A DNA stretch of 64,000 bases from Rhizophagus irregularis (lineage: Eukaryota; Glomeromycota; Glomeromycetes; Glomerales; Glomeraceae): contig NC_089429.1 in assembly GCF_026210795.1 (NCBI RefSeq), forward strand, positions 2,232,001 through 2,296,000, given 5' to 3'. Below are positions 49,501 to 62,200 of this stretch, in pieces (position 1 is the stretch's first letter; the number at the start of each line of letters is the position of its first letter). The notes beneath the pieces are model-generated. The model worked only from the letters and a program-made list of their open reading frames with translations, was not told the DNA's origin and did no database searches. The position numbers and the translations under genes were made by a program.

Positions 49501-51833
49501 TTTTTGTTCATAGGTTTTTTTTGGAAATAAGCATCTTCTGAGCTTTTAGCATAGATCTACGTACATTGCCAAATTAATTTAATAATCTGATAAAAATAGT
49601 AAAGTTAAGCTTTTTTTGGTTCAAACTTGTTCCAATGGATCGGATGTTGTTTTATCCTTGAAATTATCACTTTTTTTTCAACCAACTAAATTTTATTAAA
49701 TTAAATGTTCAAAATAATTATGAATATAAACATATAAAAAAATTTTTATCTTAATGGATTATCCATTGTATCATTTATTTTTGTTTTATTTTTATTTTTT
49801 TAAATTTTTTTTTGCTTATAATCTTGAATAATTTCATTGTCTTTCTTTTATAATTGGTATTTTTAGTTTTCTTTTTAAATATATTTGTATAGTGAAACAA
49901 GTAAAATTTATTTTTAAACTTCATATGCAATTTTACAATAAGAATTCTATTACCTTTTGATTACATACTAGTTAAATAAAAGATTTTGACTTTTTAGAAA
50001 TTCAGTCTCAACATTCCATCTTTTGATGTAAAATAAATACATGAACAAAAAAATTGAAAAAACTAACAACTGAATACAATAATCACAAAAAGGTCTTTCA
50101 TGTTTGTTATTATTATTAATCATATTAATACAAGATTTTATAATTATTAAATTATTAGGAGTTTATAAATTACCCGGGTTCTAAGATAGGAATTTTTTTT
50201 ATTTCTAGTAAAATATCCAGGTCTTATGAAATTGGATATGCAGTAATCCTGCACCATGATAAAAATAGTTTAAAATATATAAGTAAAAATGTGTCAGTTT
50301 AATATTATTTTATAACATTTAGTTAAAAAAAAAAAAAAGTCAAAGGTACAGTATCTTTATTAATTAGTTATATAAATTATTTTTTTTAATATTATTACTA
50401 TATTATAAGTTATGAAATTTAAAAATATGCTAAAAAAATTATTTTTTAATAAAAGTATTTGTAAAAAAAAAATTATTTTTTGTTAAACATAATAATTTAA
50501 TAGTAATTTAATATAGGAAAAAACATTTTTACGCGGGTGCGTAGCAACGCGCCCCCTTTTTGGTAATTTTCTCATAGTAAATATGTCGATCATTTATTAT
50601 CACGTGACATCGTTAAATTTTCTGATGTTTGAATAAACGTCGCATAAACTTTATGTACATATTATAAAGCTTTCAAAAGACACGTACTATGCGTATTTTT
50701 GCTTGCCCTACAACTTTACTTTAAGACTAAAGTATGGTTTGAATGGTGTTTTTGACTTTTATATATGAGATATTATAAAGGGTGCGTTGCAATGCATCTG
50801 CATATAAAATTTAAACCCTTTAATATATTATAAATTTTTTGTTAAGTAAGGTTTTTAAAGACAGAAATTTTATTTTACAAGAAAAAACGAGATTAATATT
50901 GATAAAATAATTATTAAAATGAAATAAAAATAAAATAGAGATTAATTTTGAGGCAATGCTAAAGTTAGTAAACTATTTTTATCATAGGTAGGGTTACTGC
51001 TTTGTGAAAAGGGAATACTATATGCAATTCTAGACAGTAGCCCTGTTTACTTCCATTTGATTTTTTTCAAAATTTTTAAAAATTGGAATAACAACTGAAG
51101 AAAATTGATGATCTGTGTATTCCGAAATTTTAAAATGCAATACAGCTTTAACATGATCGGTTGAAAATAAAAAGAAAAAATTGAATATGATTTTATACTC
51201 AATTTTAATTTGCTAAAATTAATTACACTAGAATCGGATGAGCAGGGCTAGTATAAATATTTATAGTACATGACTTTGGTTAACTAAAATTTTCAATACC
51301 AATGCTATATTTGAGCAAGCTGAGTAATTTCTATTAATTTGCTACATTTATACAACCATGGATTATATAATTGTACAGTAGTATATATGCTACACAAAAT
51401 AATTAGTGATTTATAAAAATTTTATGCAATTATTTCTATTTTTGTTTAATAAACTGAGATTAACTGAAGGTAATATTAACTAGGAAAGACTACTTCTTTA
51501 TGCTCATATATAAATCATGAAAATTTAAACAGTAGATAAGATTTGTAATAAATTTTGAATTTTTTGAAATAAACTAAAATTGTTCACATTTAAAAATAGC
51601 ATTATAATAACTATAGCAGGATAAAAAGAGATCATCACACAAACCACAAGTCTGGTGATAATTCCAAGGATAGAACAACATCCAATCCATTGGAACGAGT
51701 TTGAACCAAAAAAAGCTTAACTTACTATTTTTATCAAATTATTAAATTAATCTGGCAATGTACGTAGATCTATGCTAAAAGCTCAAAAGATGCTTATTTC
51801 CAAAAAAAGCCTATGATCGAAAAGGAATAAAAA

Positions 51834-52084
51834 ACAGGCGCACCTGCCGCAATCTGCTGCACCTGCCGCAATTAGGCGCCTAAAAACAGGCGCACCTGCT
51901 GCAATCAGGAGCAACTGCCGCACTTAGGCGCCTCAGGCGCCTAAAACCAGGCGCATCCTGCGCATCAGGCGCCTAAAAACTATGTGCACCTGCCGCACTC
52001 AGGCGCCTAAAAATAGGTGTACCTGCCGCACTTAGCGCATCAGGCGCCTAAAAACAGGCGCACCTGCCGCAAAATGCGGCACAC
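51834..52084 (-). repeat. GGCGCC subrepeat block, right arm
   Basis: Inverted counterpart of 49264-49500, with the same unit order read on the minus strand, including the doublet aggcgcctcaggcgcct. Confidence 0.8.
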
Positions 52085-52243
52085 TTTTGACCAGAGTGGC
52101 TTGCCATAAATTCCAGTCGGAATTTTATTTCCTATTATAGTAATTTACTGACATTATCATAATTCCGGCCCTGAAAAAATGCGTACAGCTCATAGTAAAA
52201 AAATTTTTCATCACCTGATCCCTATATATATTTCTGGGTCCTA

Positions 52244-55200
52244 TACTTATTAATTGTTGTTTATTGTATTTATGGAGGAATACTTCTTAGAAGATTATAA
52301 CATGATAACATAAAAATCTTATTCTTTATTTAAGACAAGAAAAAATTTGATAGAAAACGATTGTGATTTGATATCTCATACAAGCTTTAAAGTTTTGCAA
52401 AAACTTTTGGTCTGTACGTGTTTTGAAACAAGTTATTAAATGGTAACTTGGCAAAATACTGAACCTTAAACAATAATTTATCCCTTTATAAGATTCCATA
52501 AGTAGGAAGTATACCCTGCCTGTAAGAAACCTTATAATAAAAATATAGGATGATTTTTTAACCAATTAAAAAAAATATGTAACTATATTATAATAATAAT
52601 TAATCTCAACACATGCCTTTTCATAATTTTGATTTTTTATCTGTACAACCGACGCTTATATAAATAAGAACGTAAGGTAAAGTAAGTTTCGGAATGATGA
52701 TATCCAAAAGAAGCTAAAGCTTAAATTTGAAATTCTTCACCTGATCGATTAAATCTCAGCCATGATGAATGAACAAGGCTTATCAATGTGAACCTTCTGA
52801 AGTTAAATAATCTGTTTTACTTAAAATGTACAAAGGGATGAGTTTTGTAAAAAAATTAATTTAATAATATTATTGTTATTTTAAATGACAGAAATTTTAT
52901 CATAAACTGTAATTAATAGTATTTTGTTTTTGGTTTCTATTATAGAATTTTCTTTTGTAAATCCATGTTGTATTAAAAGGTATTTTAATAAACTGTATTA
53001 TAATTCATGAAACAATTAGACATTGAGTCTGTCTGTCTTCCATAATAGTAAATAAATCCATTTATCTGCAACAAGGTTAACCCTTAAATTCAATTCTATC
53101 ACATGATTTATTTCGTATTGTTTAGAAACAATGACATTACTAAATTGAGTAAACGATAAACTTAATATTTACATTTAAAATGACTTAAAAATACGAATTA
53201 AGTAAACCATATTGAATTATAGATAAAAAAAAATTATTATACTAATATCTATAAATTTAAATTTAATTAATAACAAACCAATAAAATTTTAGTATTAAAT
53301 TATAGGCATTTCGTGTTACCGTTTTCCATATTTTTCTAAAAAAAAAGAATAAGAACATTAAATTATTTTTATCTCAAAATTATTATAAGGCAAATTTATG
53401 GATTTATGCAATGGATTTAACATAATATAAATACAATGATATCTAATAACCTAATTGTTTATTGTATTTTTGTAATATAATTATATTTATTATAATATTC
53501 TTTAATGGAACGAGAAAGATTTCATTTTAAGTATTATTCTTTAAGAAAATTCTACTTTGATATTACATACATATAGATTATAAAAAATTTTTTCAACCTA
53601 TTTATTAATATATAATTAATAAAAAAATGTAAAAATTTATTTTTTTTTGCGTAAATAAATAATAACGGATAAACAATTTAATAATTTTCTTTATTCTTTA
53701 TTTTTATTTTAATTTACAAATAAAAAGATAATACTCAAACAATATCGTTGTATTCTTTGTAAAATGAAATAAAATTGTCCAAAAAGTAACAAATACTTAT
53801 ACAGTATATATACTGCATATAATAGTATATTTATGTCACATTTTTTATTTGATGTTGATTCAATTGATACGTTATTGATTTCAGGATCAATAAAATCCAT
53901 ACATCACACGTTTCAGTAGTTTTTGGCATGAGCGTCCAATAATATTAGAATAAATAGACCTTTAAAAGATATCAGATCGATCAAATCTACGAACAGTGTC
54001 ACAAACACGTGATTAATAGTATGAAAGACTATTGGACAAATTGACTCGACACTATTTTTACCCACGCAAAGGTATGTTAATGAACTTCAGAATTGCGTAA
54101 TGATAGTCATGACCTTAGGAAATTACAATCAGAAGTAAATTTGAGAAATTTTGGACTCAGTGAAAAATTTACAGAAGACAAAATTTACAAAGAAATGAGA
54201 AAATGCGTAATCAAATAGGCATACGTAATATCCAAAAAGAATAATATTGGATATGGAACCACGTGGGAACTTGAAAATATATAAAAGAATGAGTTTTGGA
54301 ATATGAAATAGGCGTAGTATTTTAATAGCTTATGGGGAAATAATCGATAAATGTTAGTAAGTGAGAAAATTTGGATATTTTAATAATGATATTGTTGTTT
54401 TGATATTATTTATTTATGAAATAATGCAATGTGAGAATAAGGTTAAGTAAGGAGAATTATCGCAGTTTGCAAATTAAAGTTAGCAGGATTTTGAAGTTTT
54501 ATTATTGAATTATGAAAGTTGCATTACGATAATATTGTTAAGTATGGGAAATTATCGAAGTTTGGAATTGTAAATTGTGGATATTAAGAAAGTATAAGGA
54601 GTAATGAATTTTGGACGAAAGAGTTGTTTTTGTTATTTTAATTTAATTTATTATTTTTAGAAACCAAGCATAGAACTCGGGAAAATTATAGAAATTTTGT
54701 ATTAATTATTTCTATGAATAATGAAAACAATGTTCAATGACGTGGTAGCAAATGTATGTCAGTACAGGCACGTCATTACAACGTACTGTATATGTTCATA
54801 TAAATATAATTAAAGACATAATTAGTTTATTATTTCTAAGATAACGTTATTATTTGCTATAAATAAAAATGTTGTCAATTGATCGCGTGATAATATTGGC
54901 CACATGATAAAGGTATGGGCTCGCTGTATTATAAAATCCATTTTTTATCTGTTTTAAAAAAATTATTATTTAATTTATGTTCCAAAATATTTTTTGGGGT
55001 CTGATGGACACTTTATGGTCGATTTCTATGATCCGCCATAGTTTTAATTGTTTTCCTATGCTATCTAGCACATATTCACTAAAAATTTTACAGATCACAG
55101 TAATTATCAATGAATATCGTGAAAATGTATTTTAGTAGGTTTTAAATGTATAAAAAGAAAAAATCACTTAAGAAAATTTCTTTTTAAAAAAATAACGCCA

Positions 55201-56281
55201 TTTGAACTATTTAAAGCGGAGCTGTTCTTTTATTTTTTATAATAAATTTTTTTTAAAAAAAATTATTTTAAGCCTCATTAAAAATCTCTTGATTATTTGT
55301 AAGGATAATTATGAGTTTATGACTGCTGCAAGATATTAATATAATTCAAAGTCAGCCAAATTATGTAACGCAGTTGTGTAATAGGCATAACAAAGGATAA
55401 TAAGTATTTTTAATTTTCTATTTATTTTATTGTTTTTGTTATTTTTCTAAGGTAATTCTAAACATTCTTTCCTTATATAAAGATAGAATTTATATATTTA
55501 ATGATTTATTTTTTTATCATATTCTAACATATTGTGACCTAATTTGTGCGATTTCAGTCATGATTAAAAATAATAACAGTAGTAGAATTGAAGAAAGTAA
55601 TGAACTCCTTATAAATATTATCAGCATCTTTAGATTAAAAAAACAATGAAAAGATTTTTTGAATAAATTACCTAGTCACTAATCCATAATAGTAAGTCTA
55701 AAATTATTTAATATTTCTAGTGTTAATTCAATTTATGAAATGATATTAAATTATATTTATTGTTCAAGATTCTACAAGAAAAAGCTAATTTATTGCGAAA
55801 TCAGAGAGAATCTATTGCAATTAAATTAAAATATTAATAAAGCCATATGTATAATTTTTTTTCATCAATTATATTAATATCTTTAAATAAAGCATATTAG
55901 CTAATTTTATGTTGAAGATTTGATATCAAAATAAAATTATTTATTTATACAGTATATCAGATATTTACGTTTTGTTTGTTTTTATTTAAATATAAGTATA
56001 AAACATTTACAAATTTAAATGATTATATAAAAGAACCTTTATCATATCAAAAAGTTTAATGATCCTTTTACTGAAACCTTTTGATAAACAAAACAAAAAT
56101 ATATATATAAATATAGTTATAATTTAATAAAATAAATTTCTGTTAAAAATATGAGTGTTATGTTATTCAATAAATCCAATAATATATATATTTTAATAAA
56201 TACTGTATTTAGGATTTTCATTTCAATGAATCAATAGCTATTCATGAACTGTACAGTAATCTATCAATATGGTTGTACCTA
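52244..56281. other. Long AT-rich intergenic region
   Basis: 4 kb with no supportable gene. Short open frames (52326-52565, 53709-53900) show no family resemblance. No repeats with clear ends were seen. Confidence 0.4.
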
Positions 56282-59200
56282 TTATGCTTCTAAATTTCTT
56301 AATTCTTTTTCTTCTTGCTTTAATTCTAATTTCAATTCATCCAAATTCTTTCTTAATGAATTTATATCTTCTGCCATCATATTAGAATTTAATTGCATCA
56401 TGGTTCCTTCCTGAGAATTAGTAGCAAATTTAAAAATTTTGTAATTATCAAAATTAAAATCATTCAACTTAAGAATATTTTCAATCATGAGGCTAAATTC
56501 AAACTCTTTATTTTTCTGAACAATATACTTTAAGGAATAATAATCATCTTTGTTCAGCTGTAATACTTCATCACTATATTTTGTGAGAATACTTTGAAAT
56601 TCTTTAGTATATTTATCAGTCAATGTAGAGATTTTTCTGGTAGAACCAATAGTATTCCTTACTTTATTAATAGAGCTTTCTAGCTGATTAAAACAATCTT
56701 GCAGTTTTTCAATAGCTTCTTCCCATAATGTTAAAAATTTACCCTTAGCTTTTAGAAAATTATTAACTTGATTGAGAACCTGTTTTTTTCTATTAGTATC
56801 ATAAGAAGCTGAAGTTGTTAATAATTCTTGTTGGAGTTCATCTATCTCTTTTTGTTTAGCTTCTCTTTCTTTATGAATTTCCTTAATATTTTTTCCACTA
56901 ATCAATTCATTTTCTTTGACTTTTAACTTTTTAATACGCTCATAATCAAGGTCAATCAATCTTTGTTCTAGTTCATTTATTTTATCTTCTTTTATCTGTA
57001 AAGCTTGGGTTAATTGCATTTTGATTTGTTCTTCAATATTCAATTTTTGTTTCAATTGTGCAAATTCTTTTTTCATTTCAGCTTTTTCTTTTTCCAACTC
57101 AGCTTTTCCTTTTTCTAATTCGATTTTTTCCTTTTTCACATCAGCTTTTTCCTTTTCCATCTCAGCCTTTTCTTTTTCTGACTTAGCTTTCAATTTAACA
57201 GTAAGCTTTTGATCTTGTGATAGGTCATTCAACCTGTTGCATAACTGGATTTTTTCTTGTTTTACTTTTTTATAATTAGCTTGAGAGTAACTTAGTTTAA
57301 ACTCTAGTTCTTGAAAATTAACTTCTGTTTGAGTTAATCTTTCTTTCAAACCAATTTTTTCTTGCATTAACTGGTCAATTTGATTTTGAACTTGATGGTT
57401 AACTAGTTTATTTTGATCCAACTGTTCAGTTAAATCTCCATCCAAGGCTTGTTTTTCATTTTGCAGGTAAGTAATTTGGAGTTGTAAAGTATTTTCTTTT
57501 TCTGCAGATTTCTTAGATTGTAAAGCCAAGTCAAGTCTCAAATTTTGATTATCTTGCTCAAATTGAAAATTTCTTTGTTGTAAATTAACTAACTCATTTT
57601 CTAACTTAAGATTTCTTTCTTCTATTTGCTTATAATTAATTTGAGATTGACTTAATTGATTTTTAAATTGCTGAAATTTTAATTCTTGAGTTTCTGATTG
57701 AACTAATTTATCTTGCAAATTAGTTTTTTCTTGACTGATTTGTTTTAAATTGTTAGCCAAAACTTGCTTTTCAGTTATATTAATTAAATTTTGATTTTCT
57801 TGCTCAAATAGTTGTTGTAAATTAGCTAATTCTGTTTGAATATTCTGATATGCTAATTGTTTTTCTTTTGACTCATTTTGAGAACTAGTTTCAGCAATTC
57901 TTTCTAATTTAAGAAGCTTCTGTTTAGTATCATCTTTTTGATTCATTTCAAAAGATTTCAATTCTTGAGATTCTAGAATTTCATTTAATTCTTTACTAGT
58001 AAAATCAAGTAAATGGCTTGTATAGCATGCTTGTGGATGAGATTTTACAATATGGTTATTATGCTCAATTGGTGCATTTATAAATTCCATAATATTGCTT
58101 TTTAATTCTTCATTGATTTCTTTAGCTTTCGCTCTAAAAGGAAGAAGAACCCAAGCATTAAAAATATCTAAAATTTCTTTAGAAGATGGCCTTTTTAATG
58201 GATCTTCATCCCAACATTTTTTCATCAAATCTATATAACATTGTGGAGTATTTTCAATAATTTCAGGACGTTCACCTTTACAAATACTTAAAGCAAGTTG
58301 AAAATCATGTGCTTTATCATTAAATGGTGGAATTCCAGATATAAATTCCCACATAACCATAGAAAAATTATATATATCACTAGCTTGAGTATAAGGTTGA
58401 CCTCTTAAAATTTCAGGTGCCATAAATGGTATAATACCATAAATATCATTTTCTTTTAAAAAAGATTCTGTAAGATAATGTAATCCTATATAATCACTAA
58501 TAAAGACTCCATATGTATTTTTTTCTTCATATTTGTGACACAAAATATTACCATCATGAAAGTTATAATGAATAAGACCTTCTTCATGAATCTTATTAAG
58601 ACCTTTAATAATTTCATGTAAATAAAATATTCTTTTTTCCCAATTTTTTGTTACTTCTATTAAACATTCTCTTAAGTTACCTTCACTATTATATTTCATC
58701 ATTAACATATAATTCAAAGTATTTGGATTTTTTGTAAATCCATATATCTTAATAATTTCGGCGTATTTAATAATTTTCAACTATAAAAACAATATTTAGC
58801 AAATAAGTATAAATAGATCATAATTAAATTTTAAAAAAAAATAAAATAATACTTATTCATACTTCATTTAAAAATTCTTTTAAACTTTCATCTGAATTAT
58901 CAAGATAGTCAAAATGTCTAAGGATTACTTCAAAATCTTCACCTTCAATTCTATGTATAGCTTTATATATAGTACCAAATCCTCCTTTATTAAGATATTC
59001 AATATTTTTAAGATTATTATAAGGAATCCAATTTAAGTTATTTTTACGAATAAATTGATCTACAATTTTACTTCCACTTGTAGGGATGGGAGCGACTCAT
59101 TCGGCTCTATTTCGGTTTTTCATCGGCTCAACTTTAATTCTCATTGCATAATGTGAGATACGTGCGTCAAATTAACGACATGGGTAAGTCATGTGATGAC

Positions 59201-62200
59201 GATCAATCATAGAAATTTTGATTGGTCATCAAACGATAGTTGGTTCGTGATCATCATAATTTTGATGACGATCCTAACTTGAACCGATTTTTTGAAGTCG
59301 GCTTTGAAGTCGGCTCGGTTAAAATTTAAAAGTTATTAAAATGATTTCTAACTTATAAATTTTCTTTCTCTTTTTTACCCTGAAGAAATGAACATTTCCT
59401 TTGTTATTGACAGAAATTTTAGCTCATGTAAATTCAAATTCCACCAGATATAGCATCGGTTCAAAAGTCGCTCGAAATCACGTGATTTGAGCCGACCCAT
59501 CCCTATCCACTTGTATTAGAACTTTAGATATAAAATAAAATTAAAACAAATTTTACAATTAAAAATTTAATATTGAATAATATTAATTATACTTACTCTA
59601 AATAAATTTATAAAATTCAATTATAAAATTCAATACAATAAAGAATTAATAATAAATTAAAGAAAAATTTATTTCTCACCCGGGTGATTTCTAGCTTAAT
59701 ATATTAAAATGTCGTCATGCTGATCATTTGCTGATCAAAATTTTTGATGAAAAATTTTTTTTTTTGAAATAAAACTTTATAACTTTTAAAATTACAATTT
59801 ATGGGTAATTTTGCTTACTCTATAAATTTACTTAATACCTTAAGAAAGGTCATAACTACCAATTTTAACATTTTGACAATTTGTAACTTGGGATAAGGAA
59901 TATCGAATCTCACCCAAGGTGAAAAATAAATTTATTCTAAATTAAATATAATTAAAAAAAATCAATATATACTTACAAGCTAAAATATTTTAAATAAAAA
60001 GTTTAGTTAGTTTAAATTATATGATAAATATTATATAAATATAATAGGATTAAATAAATAACTTACACCCTATATTATTAAATAAATAATTTTTTAAATA
60101 AATAATTTAGTTAATTTAAATTATATAATAAATATTATATAAATATAATAAACTACTTACTATCTAAAATATTTGAATAATTTTTAAATAAAGAATTAGT
60201 TAGTTTAAATTATATGTAAATATTACTGTATAAATATAATAAACTACTTACAATCTAAATATTTGAATAATTTTTAAATAAAGAATTAGTTGGTTTAAAT
60301 TATATGTAAATATTACTGTATATAAATATAATAAACTACTTACTAACTAAAATATTTGAATAATTATTTAAATAAAAAATTTAGTTAATTTATATTATAT
60401 GTATAAATATTATATAAATATAATAAACTACTTACCAACTAAAATATTTGAATAATTTTTTAAATAAAAAATTTAGTTAGTTTAAATTATATGTATATAT
60501 TATATAGATATAATAGAGTTAAATAAATAACTTACACCCTATATTATTGAATAATTTTTTAAATAAGAATTTAGTTATTTTAAATTATATGTAAATATTA
60601 TAAAATAAACTACTTACAATCTAAAATATTTGAATAATTTTTTAAATAAATAATTTAGTTAGTTTAAATTATATGTATATATTATATAAATATAATAGAG
60701 TTAAATAAATAACTTACACTCTATATATATTATTGAATGAATAATTTTTTAAATAAGAATTTAGTTATTTTAAATTATATGTAAATATTATATAATAAAC
60801 TACTTACGATCTAAAATATTTGAATAATTTTTTAAATAAAGAATTTAGTTAGTTTGAATTATATGTAAATATTATATAAATAAATAACTTACCCACTATA
60901 TTATTAGTAAATAAATAATTTTTTAAATAAAGAATTTAGTTAGTTTAAATCATATGTAAATAGTATTATATAAATATAATAAACTACTTACAATCTAAAA
61001 TATTTGAATAATTTTTTAAATAAAGAATTTAGTTAAGTTTAAATTATCATTATATGTAAATATTATATAAATATAATAAACTACTTACTTTCTAAAATTA
61101 GTAAAATATTTGTTTAGTTAGTTTAAATTATATGTAAATATTATATAAATATAATAAACTACTTACTATCTAAAATATTTGAATTATTTTTTAAATAATA
61201 AATTTAGTTTGTTTAAATTATATGCAAATATTATATAAATATAATAGAATTAAATAAATAATTTATAACTTACGAGCTAAAAAAATATTCAAATAATTTT
61301 TTAAATAAAGAATTTAGTTAGTTTAAATATTATATAAATATAATAGGATTAAATAAATAACTTACGAGCTATATTAATAAATAAATAAATAATTTTTTAA
61401 ATAAAGTATTTAGTTAATTTAATTATCATTATATGTAATTATTATATAAATATAATAAACTACTTACTATCTAAAATATTTGAATTATTTTTTAAATAAT
61501 AAATTTAGTTTGTTTAAATTATATGCAAATATTATATAAATATAATAGAATTAAATAAATAATTTACACCCTATATTATTGAATGAATAATTTTTTTAAA
61601 TAAAGAATTTAGTTAATTTAAATTATATGTAAATGTTATATAAATATAATAGAATTAAATAAATGACTTACACGCTATATTATTGAATGAATAATTTTTT
61701 TAAATAAAGAATTTAGTTAGTTTAAATTATATGTAAATATTATATAAATATAATAAACTACTTACATTCTATAATATTTGGATAATTTTTTAAATATAGA
61801 ATTTAGTTAATTTAAATTATATGTAAATATTTATATAAATATAATAAACTACTTACGATCTAAATATTTGAATAATATTTTAAATAAAAAATTTAGTTGG
61901 TTTAAATTATATGTATATATTATATAAATGTAATAGAATTAAATAAATAACTTACTCTCTATATTATTAAATGAATAATTTTTTGAATAAAGAATTTAGT
62001 TAATTTAAATTATATGTGAATTTTACATAAATATAATAAACTACTTACGATCTAAAATATTAAATAATTTTTTAAAGAATTTAGTTAGTTAAATTATATA
62101 TAAATATAGTAGCTAATAGAATTAAATAAATGACAAACTTACACCCTATAGTATTATTAATGTTAAATTATAATCAATTAGATCAATTAGATAAAATATT

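Larger units (their letters stand above)
49116..52243. mobile_element. 3.1-kb element with very long GGCGCC-rich inverted ends
   Basis: Left end about 49116-49670 and right end about 51645-52243 are inverted copies. The outermost word is ATAGGACCCAGAAATATA. Each arm carries a block of about 240 bp made of roughly 30-bp subrepeats (gcggcaggtgcgcctg plus tttttaggcgcctga), with six GGCGCC sites per arm. Outer parts of the arms have diverged (insertions near 52100-52210). The interior is AT-rich without a transposase, so the element is non-autonomous. Edge duplication is ambiguous: ACTT or TATA depending on where the end is set. Long arms recall MULE-type or foldback elements; class not settled. 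Confidence 0.75.

Noticed and set aside
57021-57212. Plus-strand open frame opposite the coiled coil
   Set aside because: Antisense shadow of the Lys/Glu-rich repeat of the pseudokinase tail.
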